Assembly (NCBI GenBank): GCA_954871525.1
Contig: OX940862.1
Span: 10,126,501-10,190,500 of the forward strand
Source of the DNA: Parietaria judaica
Taxonomy: Eukaryota > Streptophyta > Magnoliopsida > Rosales > Urticaceae
Direction of reading: 5' to 3'
DNA length: 64,000 nt
The position numbers and the translations under genes are program-made. Shown one piece after another: positions 22,247 through 34,099 of this stretch. Position 1 is the first letter of the stretch; each line of letters starts with the position of its first letter. The notes beneath the pieces are model-generated. The model saw only the letters and a program-made list of their open reading frames with translations, was not told the DNA's origin and ran no database searches.

Positions 22247-24084
22247 ATGGCGAGTGGTGACCAGAAGAAGCGAGTGGTGATCGTCGGAGGTGGCGTCGCC
22301 GGTGCGACTCTCGCGCGATCTCTCCACTTCTGCTCCGACGTCGTTCTCGTCGATCAGTGAGCTTCCATTTCACTCCAATTTGTTCTTTTCTGGTTTAGAT
22401 TTTGGTGTTTGATCGTGTTTACAGTTTAGCATTTCCAATTCTTGTCAATTGAAAGAATTTTTTTTGACACTTTGGGCCGATCCGTGTTGCATGAATCAGG
22501 AAGGAGTATTTCGAGATTCCATGGGGGAGCTTGAGGGCAATGGTGGAGCCGTCGTTCGCCGAAAGAATGGTGATTAAGCACTCCGAGTACCTCACGAACA
22601 CGCAGATCGTGGCGTCCGCTGCGACTGATGTGACGGACACTGAAGTTCTCACGGCCGACGGCCGTTCTCTTGCGTATGACTACCTCGTCGTTGCCACCGG
22701 TCACAATGATTCTTTCCCCGCGACTCGGGCCGAGCGGCTCAGCCACTACAAGGCAGGTTAGTAGCCTCGATTTTTTACAAGTTGTTTATCGCAATCGATT
22801 CGAGTGTTTTTATTGAATGTCTTAGATGACAGTTCGAATATTGGAGCAAAATCTCTGGAATTACAGAGATGCGTCTCCTTTTACACTACGACTTTTCAAT
22901 CGAGTTGTTGATGTTTCGGATCGGTTCAAAACCAGAACTGGGATTATGTTCTGTGGAAAGTGATGTACCAATCTTAGATACGTTGTAAACAATCGCATTT
23001 CGACGCGAAAACGGGAAAAATTGGAAGTTTAAGAACACATAAAACATACATTTTACCTTTGTTTGTTTCAATACGATCGACGTTCAGACGAGGAGATTTA
23101 TTACATCTTTCTTTGGTAGATCAAGAACGATCAATCATTTATATAATTTTGCACGAACTCCTGGAGAGCCAAAATTGACCCATCTAAAGAAAGAAAACTC
23201 TCTCTCGAGTCCTTGCTTCCTCTTTGTCTTTCTCTCTCGTTTGATATCCGATCACGTATTAACCAAATAAAAAACTTTATTGTTCTGTTGATCACAGAGT
23301 TCGAAAAGATCAAATCCGCCGATTCTATTCTCATAGTGGGTGGTGGTCCCACTGGAGTTGAGCTTGCCGGAGAAATTGCTGTCGACTTTCCAACGAAGAA
23401 AGTTACACTGGTGCACCGGGGTCTCAGACTGCTCGAGTTTGTCGGCTCCAAGGCTTCCCAAAAGGCTCTTGATTGGTTAATAGCTAGAAGAGTCGAAGTA
23501 CTTTTGGACCAGGCGGTTGATCTGAACTCGGTATCAGGCGACATTTACGTTACAACCAAGGGAGAGACCATAAAAGCCGATTGCCACTTTCTGTGCACTG
23601 GAAAACCGCTCGGCTCGGCGTGGCTCAAGGAGACTGTTCTCAAAGACAGCTTGGACACACGAGGAAGGTTGACGGTCGACGATCACTTGAGGGTCAGGGG
23701 TCGTAAGAACGTCTTCGCTATTGGAGATATCACCGATGTTAAGGTAACATCATACAATTTTTTTCATTTTTTTTTTTCGTGCATCAGCAAAAATTTCTGA
23801 TCGCGATTGCATAAATCTATCAGGAAATGAAGCAAGGGTACTTAGCGCAAGGACACGCGAAAATGGTGGGCAAGAACTTGAAGCTCCTCCTAAACGGAGG
23901 AAATGAGGCGAAGATGACAAAATACAAGACGCCTTATGAGGTGGCGCTGGTTTCTCTGGGTAGGAAGGAGGGCGTGGCACAGTTCCCGTATATGACGATA
24001 AGCGGATGCATTCCCGGAAAGATCAAGTCCGGCGACCTGTTCGTCGGAAAAACCAGGAAAGATCTCGGGCTGCAGCCCAATTAA
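22247..24084 (+). CDS. AIFM2/FSP1-like FAD-dependent NAD(P)H oxidoreductase
   Basis: Four exons, 22247-22356, 22500-22756, 23298-23743 and 23824-24084, join to 357 residues. The N-terminal FAD-binding fold starts RVVIVGGGVAGATLA (residues 9-23). A second dinucleotide fold has SILIVGGGPTGVELAGEIA at about 132-150. The FAD-contacting NVFAIGDITD motif lies just before the exon 3/4 junction (about 260-269). Size and motif order match plant relatives of apoptosis-inducing factor homolog A / AIFM2. Animal members reduce quinones with NAD(P)H; the plant substrate is not clear from sequence. I see no signal peptide or transit peptide, so a cytosolic or peripheral membrane location is likely. The ATG chosen is the first in frame and sits directly before the nucleotide-binding fold. 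Confidence 0.92.
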
Positions 24085-24119
24085 TGACGCATTTCCAAAT
24101 CAAGATATCTGTATCCCAT

Positions 24120-24120
<1 letters not shown>

Positions 24121-24155
<35 letters not shown>
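24121..24155. repeat. (TA)n microsatellite
   Basis: A TA dinucleotide run in the 3' flank of the AIFM2-like gene, about 40 bp after its stop codon. Confidence 0.95.
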
Positions 24156-24157
<2 letters not shown>

Positions 24158-24933
24158 ACCTTTATTTATTGTTAGTATTGGTTTATTATTAAATTCAGTT
24201 ATTGTATTTATGAAGCATTGAGGAATATATATAAGCTTTATTGGTTCTGTCGATATGTGCATACTATTATTTAGAGAGTATTTGCTGCAATAATATTTAT
24301 ATGAAAATATAACTTCAAAAGAAAATTCATGGCAAAAATCTTATTGTTATAAAAATAAAATTTCATGTAGTGGTATATTACTAGTTCACATTTTCGCTTC
24401 TTTAGATCACGCATGAACTACAAAAATTTGAAAAATTTCAAAACAAATTATTAAATTCTCGTATACCAGTCAAAATGTGTTTTCCAATAAAATAAATAAA
24501 TCAATTAAAGCATGATAATAATGTCAAGTCGTCAGAAGTTGACCGAGTGAAGACAGGCGTTGACTACCGATTTGTAGGGACAAAAATGTAATTAGCGAAA
24601 TATCATATTCAGCTCGTGGTACACGACACCGCTGTTTCATTGTCGTTTCTTATGAAACTCCGTCATAGCCTACCATTTAGCGTTTCAATCTTCAACGCGT
24701 GCATTCAAGGAAACACTTATAGGCCAACGGTGCGGCAACTCGCATCCGGTGCCGCCATATTTCACGAATAAGGCCATGTTACTGTTATTCTCAGAACAAT
24801 ACCGCATATCCGCGACTTCCCACGGAAGGAAGAGATGAAATGACTGCAAAGAAAATAGTTTGTGTGCCCTTATTTACTTACTAGTGCACTTTAAAAATAA
24901 AATTTTGAGAGAATCAACGAGCTTTTAAAGCAA
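24156..24933. other. Intergenic, nothing recognised
   Basis: No reading frame, RNA gene or element could be supported. The region ends at the A that directly precedes the Helitron 5' terminus. Confidence 0.5.
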
Positions 24934-27900
24934 TCTATATATATATAAAAGGAGAATCTCAAGTAGATTACATGGCTTCATGAGATTCAAGAGATTGTGT
25001 AATCTTCTTTTTTTGAATTTTATCATTTTTTTCTTGAAAAATATACATGTTTGTTAGTGGGAGTTAAATGCAATTTATTAGTGAGAGTTAAAGCTTAATG
25101 GGAATATTTCATCACTTATTGAATATTTTTTTTATCTATAGTTTCTCTACTCTTAAAAAAAACATAAATAGTTATATTATATATTTTTGTTAATGTGATA
25201 TGCAAAAGATGAAAGTATTGAAATATAAAAAGATGAAAGTATTGAAATATATTTAATATATATATATATATATATATTTGTTAATGTGAAAGTATTGCAA
25301 ATTATGCAAATTATGACTTTATAAATATATTTACCTAAAACTTAAAATTATAGTAATAATAATAATCTATATATATGAGCAAAATATTTAGGATATAGAC
25401 ATGTCTCAATTACACATTTTTATTGCTTTTGATATATTTCCTTCTCTTTTGTTTTTATGCTATTTTTTTTCTTTGTTTATTCACATATATATTTTTTTAT
25501 CTTTAGTTTCTCTACTCTTAAAAAAAACATAAATAGTGTGACATGCAAATTACTTCCACATAAATCACATTTGGAATCACATGAGACGGTGTTTCCTCTT
25601 TCTAATTAACTCTACCATAAAAATAAATCTGTCAAACATAAAACACACAACGTCTTTACTGAATAATTTGTATCATGCATTAACAAGTCATAAGTGAAAT
25701 AATAATTACAATGAATTTATAAAGTCATATGAGCATAACCGGTGGCTTTTCAATCCATCACACACACATATGTTATTACCTTTGGCTTCTCAATGCCTCC
25801 TCATTAAAATTTCTTCCTCTTTATATATGGATATATATATCATATATATTCATGTCCTACACTTTGTTTCTGCCTCATTATCTTCCCACGAGAGTTTCAT
25901 CTCTTCCGATTGCTTCGAAACACGCATTTTCCAACGAGAAAGTCAGGTGAATTATTTTGAGTTTTGATAATTTTACATTTTTACCAAATAAAATTTAAAA
26001 TTGTGTATAGTTCAAGTTGTTTGTTGAGATCATCTAACCTTACTTTATTGGGTGTTTGAAGTAAAAATTACATGAGCCGTAATTGACGTGAATGCAGCCC
26101 AACAATTGAATCCAAGTGAGAAAATGGAAAAAGTATTCCAATAGATCACATTCAGAGTTTTACTAAGCTCCTTATGCATTTTTTTATTTACTTGTATAGT
26201 TTCTATTATATATTTTTAGTATTTTACAACTTACGAAAGTCTAAAATAAATTATTTTCTTTGTTACTTTTTCATCTTGGTTCTATTCGTTTACAGATAAT
26301 TTTGCAAATTTGTTCTCTTCCAATATCTTCGGTCGCAATCTACCATTTGCGACGACAACATAATATCAGGTGAGTTATGAGTTTGGATATTTTAAGTTTT
26401 TTTTTTCTCAATATACTACGTGGATATGCAAGTCTTCTTATAACATAAAGCTTTTTTGTGTTGTTCGTAACTTCGTATCAACAAAATTTATATGAGATTA
26501 AGCTAAAAGATAAATATATGCGTTATTCAAGCTCACCTTATCAAAAGAACATTTTGTTTTACACTCTATATAAATGCTTCTGGCAGGTGTTATAATACCA
26601 ACTTAATGCATGCTATATATAGCAATTCGGGATTAATGTTTCCTTTGGAGATAAAGGAATATTTTTTTGTTCTTTATTTTGGACTTTAATAAGTTTTAAA
26701 TATATAATCTTGGCCTTTTCAGGGAGTGGTTTTATTTTAGCTTCTTTTGCATTTATTTTTTAAAGTGAACGTTCTAAAAGTTTATGTGATGTACAATGTT
26801 TGCACAAGGGAGGAAAATCTTATTATGTGATGTTTACTAAGTTTTAGGGATAATGTCCTTGAAATTTTTTGGTTTAAAAATATTCCGAAATAATATTTCT
26901 ATAAAATTGTCAAAATGATTATGATTATTTACATGTTCATTTTCTAATTCTTATTGTAGATACAATCTCATTTATTAATATTTAAAATTCATTTGAGTTG
27001 AGTAACATTTGCAATAATTTAGTTATGTCGCATGGGCATTAAGTATTCTAGCAATAAAAAATAATATTTTGATGTATTATTTTTGTGTCTACCACGAGAA
27101 TTACAAGATGGAAATAAAACGATTCAAATGGAAATTCTTAATGGAATAGTAACATAAGAGCTACTAACTATAAATAAAATAGGAAAAAAAAAAACAATTT
27201 CGTTTACATGTAATTCTTTCGATTATAACTCGGAATTTAAACAATAAGCCGCAAAAGAAAATTCTATCAATAAGCTACATAACCTATAACATATGTACGA
27301 TCGCTGCAAATAACCTTTTTAAAAATAATATTCTCTCTTATAATTTGAGTGTTACAATAATAAATTTTCTGTAAAAATTGCTTGGATTTATGTAGACTTT
27401 TAAAAGGAAATAATCCTTAATTTAAGTTTTTCGGGATTTATAATAAACATTTGATAGAATTAAAGGAAATTTTTCTTCTTCTTTCAAAAAACATTTTAAG
27501 TGATAGATAATGATTTTCTAGAGATGTAAATCCTAAAAACGTTTATTTTTTTTATATGTTACATTTGTACACCAAAGAGTACAAATTGTCGCTTATCTAT
27601 CATTTATAGATATCAAATTGATGTAATTTATTTGTCATATGTTAATATCTCATTTATTGATTATTTTATTTATATTTCACATTTGTAAACCAAGAGTCCA
27701 ATATGACAACTGATGTTATGTTTATAGACTGAACAGTTCATCAAAGAAGTTAAGCACAAAAGTCGCAAAAATTTCTCTTTCAAAATTTGTTCTATAGAAG
27801 TCACAACGATAAACAGACGATTATCGGTGTTTTTATTTTCTCTTCTTTAAATTCTCTGGTATAAGAAATGGAGAACTCTAGCTAACTATTTATATTGAAA

Positions 27901-28781
27901 ACTTTTTTCTTTTTCCAGTTAATATCTCTAGATTTTTTTGGACTTTGTATATTTACGCGGGTTGTTTTGTTAATGAAATATTTGCTCTTCCATGTTCAAC
28001 ATTGTGAAGTACATTTTCACAATATTCAATTAATCTCGGAGTCTTCTTCTCTATTTTCTTTTTTGATTAGTGATTGTTAAGGGTTGGTGTCTATCATCGA
28101 TGCCCGTTATATATTGGGGAGGATCTTGAGAGAATGATTTAGCAAAATAGAAATCAAAGATTTTATGCTCATATTCTTCGGATTTTATTTTAATTTATAC
28201 ATGTCACATTGTCAAATGAGATTTATTTATGTGGTGATTCCTGAAACTTATAGATTAATTTTTGAATTTGGATGTTGTCTGAATTTATTCTTGATTTTTT
28301 TGTAATTTTATTTGGTCTTTTAACTAGGATCCTAATCGGTTTTTGTTTTGGGCAAGATCAGACGATAAGTGAGACCGTTGAGATACTTAAAACTTTCAAG
28401 AAGCTTGAAGTTATATATTTTTCTTTTTTTTTAATTTAAGACATACTCATCCATTCTTACAAGGGTGCAATAACTCCTGAGAATGACAAAATGGTACTAA
28501 CTACAAAGAGGCTATGAATCGTGAATCCGGACTGTGACTTTTATTTATTATAATTTCACAAAACTCGGCCATAGACATGGGTTTCTTAGTTACTATTTTC
28601 AACTTCTATAATTTATATATTTTTCTTCATCAACTAAAAAACAATATTTACCAAACACCTGTCAAATTTTTTTTTAACAGTTTGTTTTTTAAACTAAAAC
28701 TAAAATACAATTGTAAAAATTAAGTCATGCCAAACATGCACAATTTCTATCCACCGCGCGAAGCGCGGTGCCGTCCACTAG
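24934..28781 (+). mobile_element. Non-autonomous Helitron, 3,848 bp
   Basis: The 5' end is TCTATATATATATAAAAGGA. The 3' end is CTAG at 28778-28781, preceded 7 bases upstream by a perfect hairpin with an 8-bp GC-rich stem (CACCGCGC, loop GAA, GCGCGGTG; 28752-28770). The host bases are A (24933) and T (28782), the canonical AT insertion site. There is no target-site duplication, as expected. The interior is AT-rich with no Rep/helicase frame, so it is non-autonomous. It has internal duplications: TTTCTCTACTCTTAAAAAAA occurs near 25141 and again near 25507. It lies about 340 bp upstream of the uricase start codon. Confidence 0.85.
28649..28740 (-). mobile_element. hAT-type MITE end fragment inside the Helitron
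   Basis: Read on the minus strand, this segment matches the left end of the MITE at 40053: both share GCCAAAC, AATTTTTAC, TTTTAGTTTTAGTTTAAAAA and ACAGGTGTTTGGTAAA-type text (GCAGGTGTTTGGTAAA at 40053). The opposite end is not recognisable. It stops 11 bp before the Helitron terminal hairpin. Confidence 0.65.
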
Positions 28782-29122
28782 TATATTACTTAAAAGAAGC
28801 TTTGATCTTGCGAATTAAATTTTAAGAAAGTTACAGACCGTTGAATCTCTTTAAATTAATACTCGATCAGATAATATTTTTGTGCAGTTTTGAATCTAGG
28901 TAACATAACTAAATTATTTTTCTATAAATAAATAATTTCGATTACGTGACAAAATTCTCATGTCCAACAATATTAATTTATAGAAATCAAGTTAAAAAAA
29001 ATGAGGCTGGGAGCACGCGCCCACGCGTAAGAAACAAGAGAGTGTGCGAGGTCATAACGGAAAGCAAGATTCCTTTCAGTCGAGAAACAAACTGATTCAC
29101 GAAACTCTGGTGTTGATCGGAG
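28782..29122. promoter_or_regulatory. Short uricase upstream region, with an Emigrant-like remnant
   Basis: Only 341 bp separate the Helitron end from the uricase ATG, so the promoter must lie here or within the Helitron. The text CTCTTTAAATTAATACTCGA at about 28848 resembles an Emigrant/Lemi MITE terminus. No TATA box was assigned with confidence. Confidence 0.4.
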
Positions 29123-30716
29123 ATGGCGAAGCGAAGCGAAGGTCTGATCCTCCAGCAGAAGCACGGCAAGGCCAGAGTCAGAGTCGCCAGAGTATGGCGG
29201 AGCAGCGATGGCACGCAGTTCATCGCCGAGTGGAGCGTCTCCGTCAGCCTCCTCTCCGATTGCCTCGGCGCCTACGTTCGCGGCGACAACTCCGACATCG
29301 TCGCCACTGACACCATGAAGAACACGGTCTGATTTCTTCATCACTGAGCTTCGATTGTTGATTCTTTTCTGAAACTTAGCTCTACTTTCTTTCATCGAAC
29401 CAACTTGGAATCTGGATCTGACAGAAGTACCAAGATTTTGATTCGTATATACACACACACACACACATAGAGTACACACCAGGATTGATTCTGTAACTCT
29501 GCACAGGAAGGCAAATCTATGAGCATTTGTTGAACGATCGCTCTGAATTCTGACTTTGCAGGTATACGCAAAAGCAAAGGAATGCACAGAGCAACTTTCA
29601 GCTGAACACTTCGCCATTGAACTGGCGAAGCATTTCACTTCGAATTACCGTCAGGTGACTGCGAATTGTTGATAATTCTGGGTTTATTTGTCATTGTGAC
29701 TGTTTGGAAACGAGTACTTAGTATTATTGTGTTAATCAAATCAGATGGTTATATTTCTTAATCTTTCTGACTTGCTCCTACGATACCAAGGTCGAAAAGA
29801 TTGAGAAAAATCAGTCATTCACAACCACTGATGAAGGATTCCTCGAAAAGTTAAGGATTAGTAATCCTTTTTAGAAATCAAATGGATTCGGTCTTATACA
29901 TACATTTGTGAAATGAGTGTTATTGAACATTTGAAGTCGCGTCGTATGTGTGCTTTTATTATTTTGAATTGCGTCCTAAACTCGTAAACTTTGTGATTGA
30001 AGAAGCTGATACTCTTGAACTTCCGTCCCTTTGACGATCAACACCGTTTGAGGCTTGAATCGACGAATAACCGATGTGCCACTCAAGCTCTTATTACAGT
30101 TGATAATCTCTGATGATATATAATGCCAGATATGGTATTGGTTTTCAGGTGTATGCTGCAGTTGTAAAAATTGTCGAAAAGCCGTGGGAAAGAGTGGAAG
30201 TAGACGGGCAACCACATCGCCACGGTTAGTTTATTTTAAGCTATTTCGATAAAAATACAAAACTTTAAGAGTTCCTCCGAAAACGGATTAAAAATTATAA
30301 GAAATAATATCGGCAAGCTCCTCGTTTTTATTCCTCTTTGAAGGTTTCAAACTTGGATCGGAAAGGCATATAACAGAGGCTACACTACACGAATCCGGCA
30401 TGCTGAAGTTGACCTCTGGTGTTGAAGGATTGGCCGTACTCAAGACAACTAAAGTAGGTTTTTGTATTGTTTTTAACGTTTCAGTTAAAAATTGTGTTAC
30501 GTCTCAATGAAAGTATACAACATGATAGACCCGAGACACCAAAACTTAATACGAACTGACGGGAATTCACTGGATTACTGAATCCCCGTTAATCTTTATT
30601 GATAAAAGCAACCGAATAACAGCGATACGGTCGTTCTTCAAGACACAAGCGTTTAATAAGCAAACTAAAACATAGTCATTAACCCAAACCCAAAGTACCC
30701 TAATGCCTTAATTATA

Positions 30717-30747
<31 letters not shown>

Positions 30748-31573
30748 CTTAACTAAAATGAAAACTAAGTGACTTACTACTCATTTACTCTCCCAAACAC
30801 AACACTAAACTATGATCCCGAATATTTTCGTTTCAATGAGCAGTCGGGTTTTGAGGGGTTTATTCGGGATAAGTACACTGCTCTTCCAGAAACGCGAGAG
30901 AGGATTCTTGCAACAGAAGTAACTGCATTATGGAGGTACGATATTTGATGTTCATTTCTTTGCTATATCACCCTATGAATGACTCAAATTCCTACATTAA
31001 TTATTGCTCTTCTTTTTTCCCCTGAAAAATCACGACATATTGTGCAGGTACTCGTACGAATCGATCTCTAGCGTTCCACAGAATCTGCTTTACTTCACAG
31101 AAAAGTACTTGGAACTGAAGAAAGTGTTGTCCGATACTTTTTATGGCCCTCCCAATGAGGGAGTTTACAGCCCTTCCGTTCAAAGCACGCTTTATCAAAT
31201 GGCAGAGGCAGTTCTCGACAGGTTCTCCGCCTCTCTCGTTGCATAAAGACAAATCGCGGGACTAATATTTTACGTTTGAATCTGATTTCAACGCTTGCGG
31301 TTTCAGGTTTCCCGATGTGAAAAACGTTCAACTTAAGATGCCGAATCTGCATTTCTTGCCGGCTAATCTGTCGAGCAAGGAGAGAACCATCGTGAAGGTA
31401 AGTCACTTTCTGCTCAATATTATAATTACAATTATGATCATGTTCGATCCGTCGTTACACTGATGTTTCGCGGGGAAACATTGGTGCAGTTTGAAGACGA
31501 TGTTTATGTTCCGACGGATGAGCCACATGGATCGATCGAAGCCAGCTTGAGCCGCCTCCGCTCCAAAATGTGA
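29123..31573 (+). CDS. UOX: Uricase (urate oxidase), peroxisomal
   Basis: Eight exons, 29123-29326, 29562-29654, 30149-30224, 30344-30453, 30844-30935, 31048-31221, 31307-31397 and 31490-31573, join to 307 residues, the usual size. Uricase oxidises urate to 5-hydroxyisourate with release of H2O2, a step of purine breakdown in peroxisomes. The sequence has the family's ATDTMKNTVYAKAKE around the exon 1/2 junction, the ELAKHF segment, and MPNLHFLP with the conserved His near the C-terminus. It ends SRLRSKM; SKM is a PTS1-type peroxisomal targeting tripeptide. The ATG is the first in frame, and the AKRSEGLILQQKHGK N-terminus carries the conserved Lys region. Intron 4 holds a 23-base A run, which may be the tail of a retroposed fragment. 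Confidence 0.95.
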
Positions 31574-31646
31574 TCATCTTTCAGTGTATTCTGCAGATCA
31601 AGATTTCATGTTTTTAAGCATGTTATGTTGTAAAATGTGGACTCAA

Positions 31647-31652
31647 AATAAA
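31647..31652 (+). terminator. Polyadenylation signal AATAAA of uricase
   Basis: A canonical AATAAA hexamer lies 74 bp after the uricase stop codon, with GT-rich text before it. Confidence 0.5.
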
Positions 31653-32554
31653 AGAGCATAAGCATGTGGCTGAGTTAAGCTGATCCAACCTTCCAACAAG
31701 TTTATGAATATTTACTGTTTTTCCATAGCTTGATTTGCTGATTCGCAATTTCCTTCTGCTATTTATCACGGTTCAAAAGCCCGCAAAAACCTACTTAAAC
31801 CCGATATTCTGGGGTTTCCGGGTTAAAACCGCTCACCACATCACCTGTTTTAAAGAAACGGTGGGCAGCCCAAGAAAAACAGTTCTTTTTTTGGTGGTAA
31901 GAAATCGGCAAAAACCGAGCTCGGAATAGGAAATTTTGAAGCTAACTGAGATCAACATTTTTTTTTTTTTTTGGTGATTAAATTCCGTTGATCTGTTGTC
32001 AAACAAGTCCTTAGTTTTCTTGTTATTATATTACATTAATTGGATTTTCCTTACTATACTGTGGTGACTACCTTAAAAGTATATAAGCAGTTGCCCTGTT
32101 TTATGTTTTCAATCATTACGAGAATAAAAATATAATGCAATATTGCTCGTAATGGTTAACTGTTAATACATCATTTCGGCATATATATCTAATCATATAA
32201 GTTTATAGTAGTATAAATTTATATTTCTCTTTTTCAATCAAAGTTATTAATATTCACTATTTTTCTTCTCTTAATTATTCCGCTTATCCATTTGACGGAA
32301 ATTTAATCATATCATTACGTATTAGATTGTTTATATATATATATACATACCGATAGGATAGGACATTAACAAATGAACGAAAGAGAAAAGAAAGAAAAAG
32401 TTATGTTATGTTATGTCACTAAAAATTCAAAATATTATATATTTACGCCGTTATTAACTCACGAAAGAATATTCAGGGGTCGAATTGCAATTATCCTAAA
32501 AAATAGACAACCAAGCCAACTGTGAATCTCCGGTGACCTTCTCCGACAGTTTGA
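31653..32554. other. Intergenic between uricase and the glycosyltransferase gene
   Basis: AT-rich DNA with no coding signal. A 14-base T run lies at about 31958-31972. It contains the promoter of the downstream plus-strand gene; no element was assigned. Confidence 0.5.
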
Positions 32555-33970
32555 ATGGATTCTCAGGAAAACCAGAGATCCGTTGACCAACAACCGCCTC
32601 TCCCTTTGACCTCCAAGCTCAGACCTTTCGCTTTCTACGCCATTTCCATCCTCGTTCTCTCTCTGGCAATCTCCTTCGCCAACAAATCCCATCTCCTTCG
32701 AAACCCTAAATCCCAAAAGCCCACTTCCGATTCTCCTCGCTTTTGCCTCCTATGGATGTCTCCGTTCCTCTCCAGCGGCGGCTACAGCTCCGAAGGCTGG
32801 TCCTACGTCTCGGCGCTTCACCGCCACCTCAGCAACCCTAACTTCAAGCTCGCCATCGATCACCACGGCGACTCCGAGTCCCTCGAGTTCTGGGAGGGTC
32901 TGCCCGGAGACCTCAAGAGCTTGGCCTTCGAGCTTCACGCCACGAGATGCGCGGCGGAGGACACCGTCGTCGTTTGCCACAGCGAGCCCGGGGCTTGGAA
33001 CCCGCCGCTGTTCGAAACCCGGCCGTGCCCGCCGGGTGCTCGACGGGATTTCAAGGCCGTGATCGGAAGAACCATGTTCGAGACGGATAGAGTGAATGCT
33101 GAGCATGTGAAGAGGTTGAACAGGATGGACTTCGTCTGGGTTCCGACGGAGTTTCACGTCTCAACTTTTGCGAAAAGTGGGGTTGATCCGTCGAAGATTT
33201 TGAAGATCGTGCAGGCCATCGACGTGGGTTTCTTTGACCCGGGTTTGCACGACCCGTTGGAGCTCGACTCGATCGGGGAACTGGTGATCGGGGAGAAAAC
33301 CCGGGACTTGGATTTGAGTTCGACATTCTTGTTATTGAGCGTGTTCAAGTGGGAATTCAGGAAAGGGTGGGATATTCTGTTGAGATCTTATTTGGAGGAA
33401 TTCTCCGGCGATGATGACGTGGCTTTGTTCCTCCTGACGAATCCGTACCACTCCGAGCGAGACTTCGGGAACAAGATATCAGAATTCGTGGAGAATTCTG
33501 GGCTGAAGAAGCCGGTCAATGGCTGGGCTCGGATTCACGTCAGCGACCACCACATTGCTCAGACCGATTTGCCCCGACTCTACAAGGCGGCAGACGTTTT
33601 TGTCCTTCCGACAAGAGGCGAAGGGTGGGGTCGGCCAGTCGTGGAGGCCATGGCCATGGCGCTACCGGTCATCGTGACCAACTGGTCGGGACCGACAGAG
33701 TATTTGACTGCAGAAAACAGCTATCCTTTACCAGTGGAGAGGATGAGTGAGGTGAGGGAAGGGCCGTTCAAAGGGCATCTCTGGGCCGAACCGTCGGTCA
33801 GCGAGCTTCGCGTTCTGATGAGGCGTGTGATGGAAAATGTCGAGGAAGCCAAGGGTAAAGAACAGAAGGCAAGGGAAGACATGATACGGTGGTTCTCACC
33901 GGAGATAGTTGCGAATATCGTTGCCGGTCACGTACAAGATATACTAAAAATTCGAACCGATAGAGATTAA
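32555..33970 (+). CDS. GT4-type glycosyltransferase, membrane-anchored, intronless
   Basis: A single exon of 471 residues. A proline-containing N-terminal tail is followed by one hydrophobic segment (about residues 24-42), the layout of a type II Golgi or ER membrane enzyme. The catalytic part has a GT-B fold signature: SVFKWEFRKGWDILLRSYLE around the domain junction, then ADVFVLPTRGEGWGRPVVEAMAMALPVIVTNW with the E-x7-E motif (EGWGRPVVE) that binds the nucleotide-sugar donor. It resembles Arabidopsis proteins annotated as glycosyl transferase family 1/4, such as At3g10630 (from memory). Donor and acceptor are unknown. The gene body is GC-rich compared with its flanks. It converges with the Nudix gene: only 129 bp separate the two stop codons. 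Confidence 0.9.
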   Translation: MDSQENQRSVDQQPPLPLTSKLRPFAFYAISILVLSLAISFANKSHLLRNPKSQKPTSDSPRFCLLWMSPFLSSGGYSSEGWSYVSALHRHLSNPNFKLAIDHHGDSESLEFWEGLPGDLKSLAFELHATRCAAEDTVVVCHSEPGAWNPPLFETRPCPPGARRDFKAVIGRTMFETDRVNAEHVKRLNRMDFVWVPTEFHVSTFAKSGVDPSKILKIVQAIDVGFFDPGLHDPLELDSIGELVIGEKTRDLDLSSTFLLLSVFKWEFRKGWDILLRSYLEEFSGDDDVALFLLTNPYHSERDFGNKISEFVENSGLKKPVNGWARIHVSDHHIAQTDLPRLYKAADVFVLPTRGEGWGRPVVEAMAMALPVIVTNWSGPTEYLTAENSYPLPVERMSEVREGPFKGHLWAEPSVSELRVLMRRVMENVEEAKGKEQKAREDMIRWFSPEIVANIVAGHVQDILKIRTDRD

Positions 33971-34099
33971 ATTTGCAATTTCTGTTAAAAAGCAAGGTAT
34001 AATTTACTTGTACTTAAGTGTAAGTTCGTTGCTTTCATACAGCTATTTTGCTCTTTGCTCGAAATTGAAATTTGGGGATAGATAATATTCAAAATCTAC

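Noticed and set aside
28973..29638. 221-residue frame on the minus strand over the start of uricase
   Set aside because: It is antisense to two conserved uricase exons and has no protein-like features of its own.
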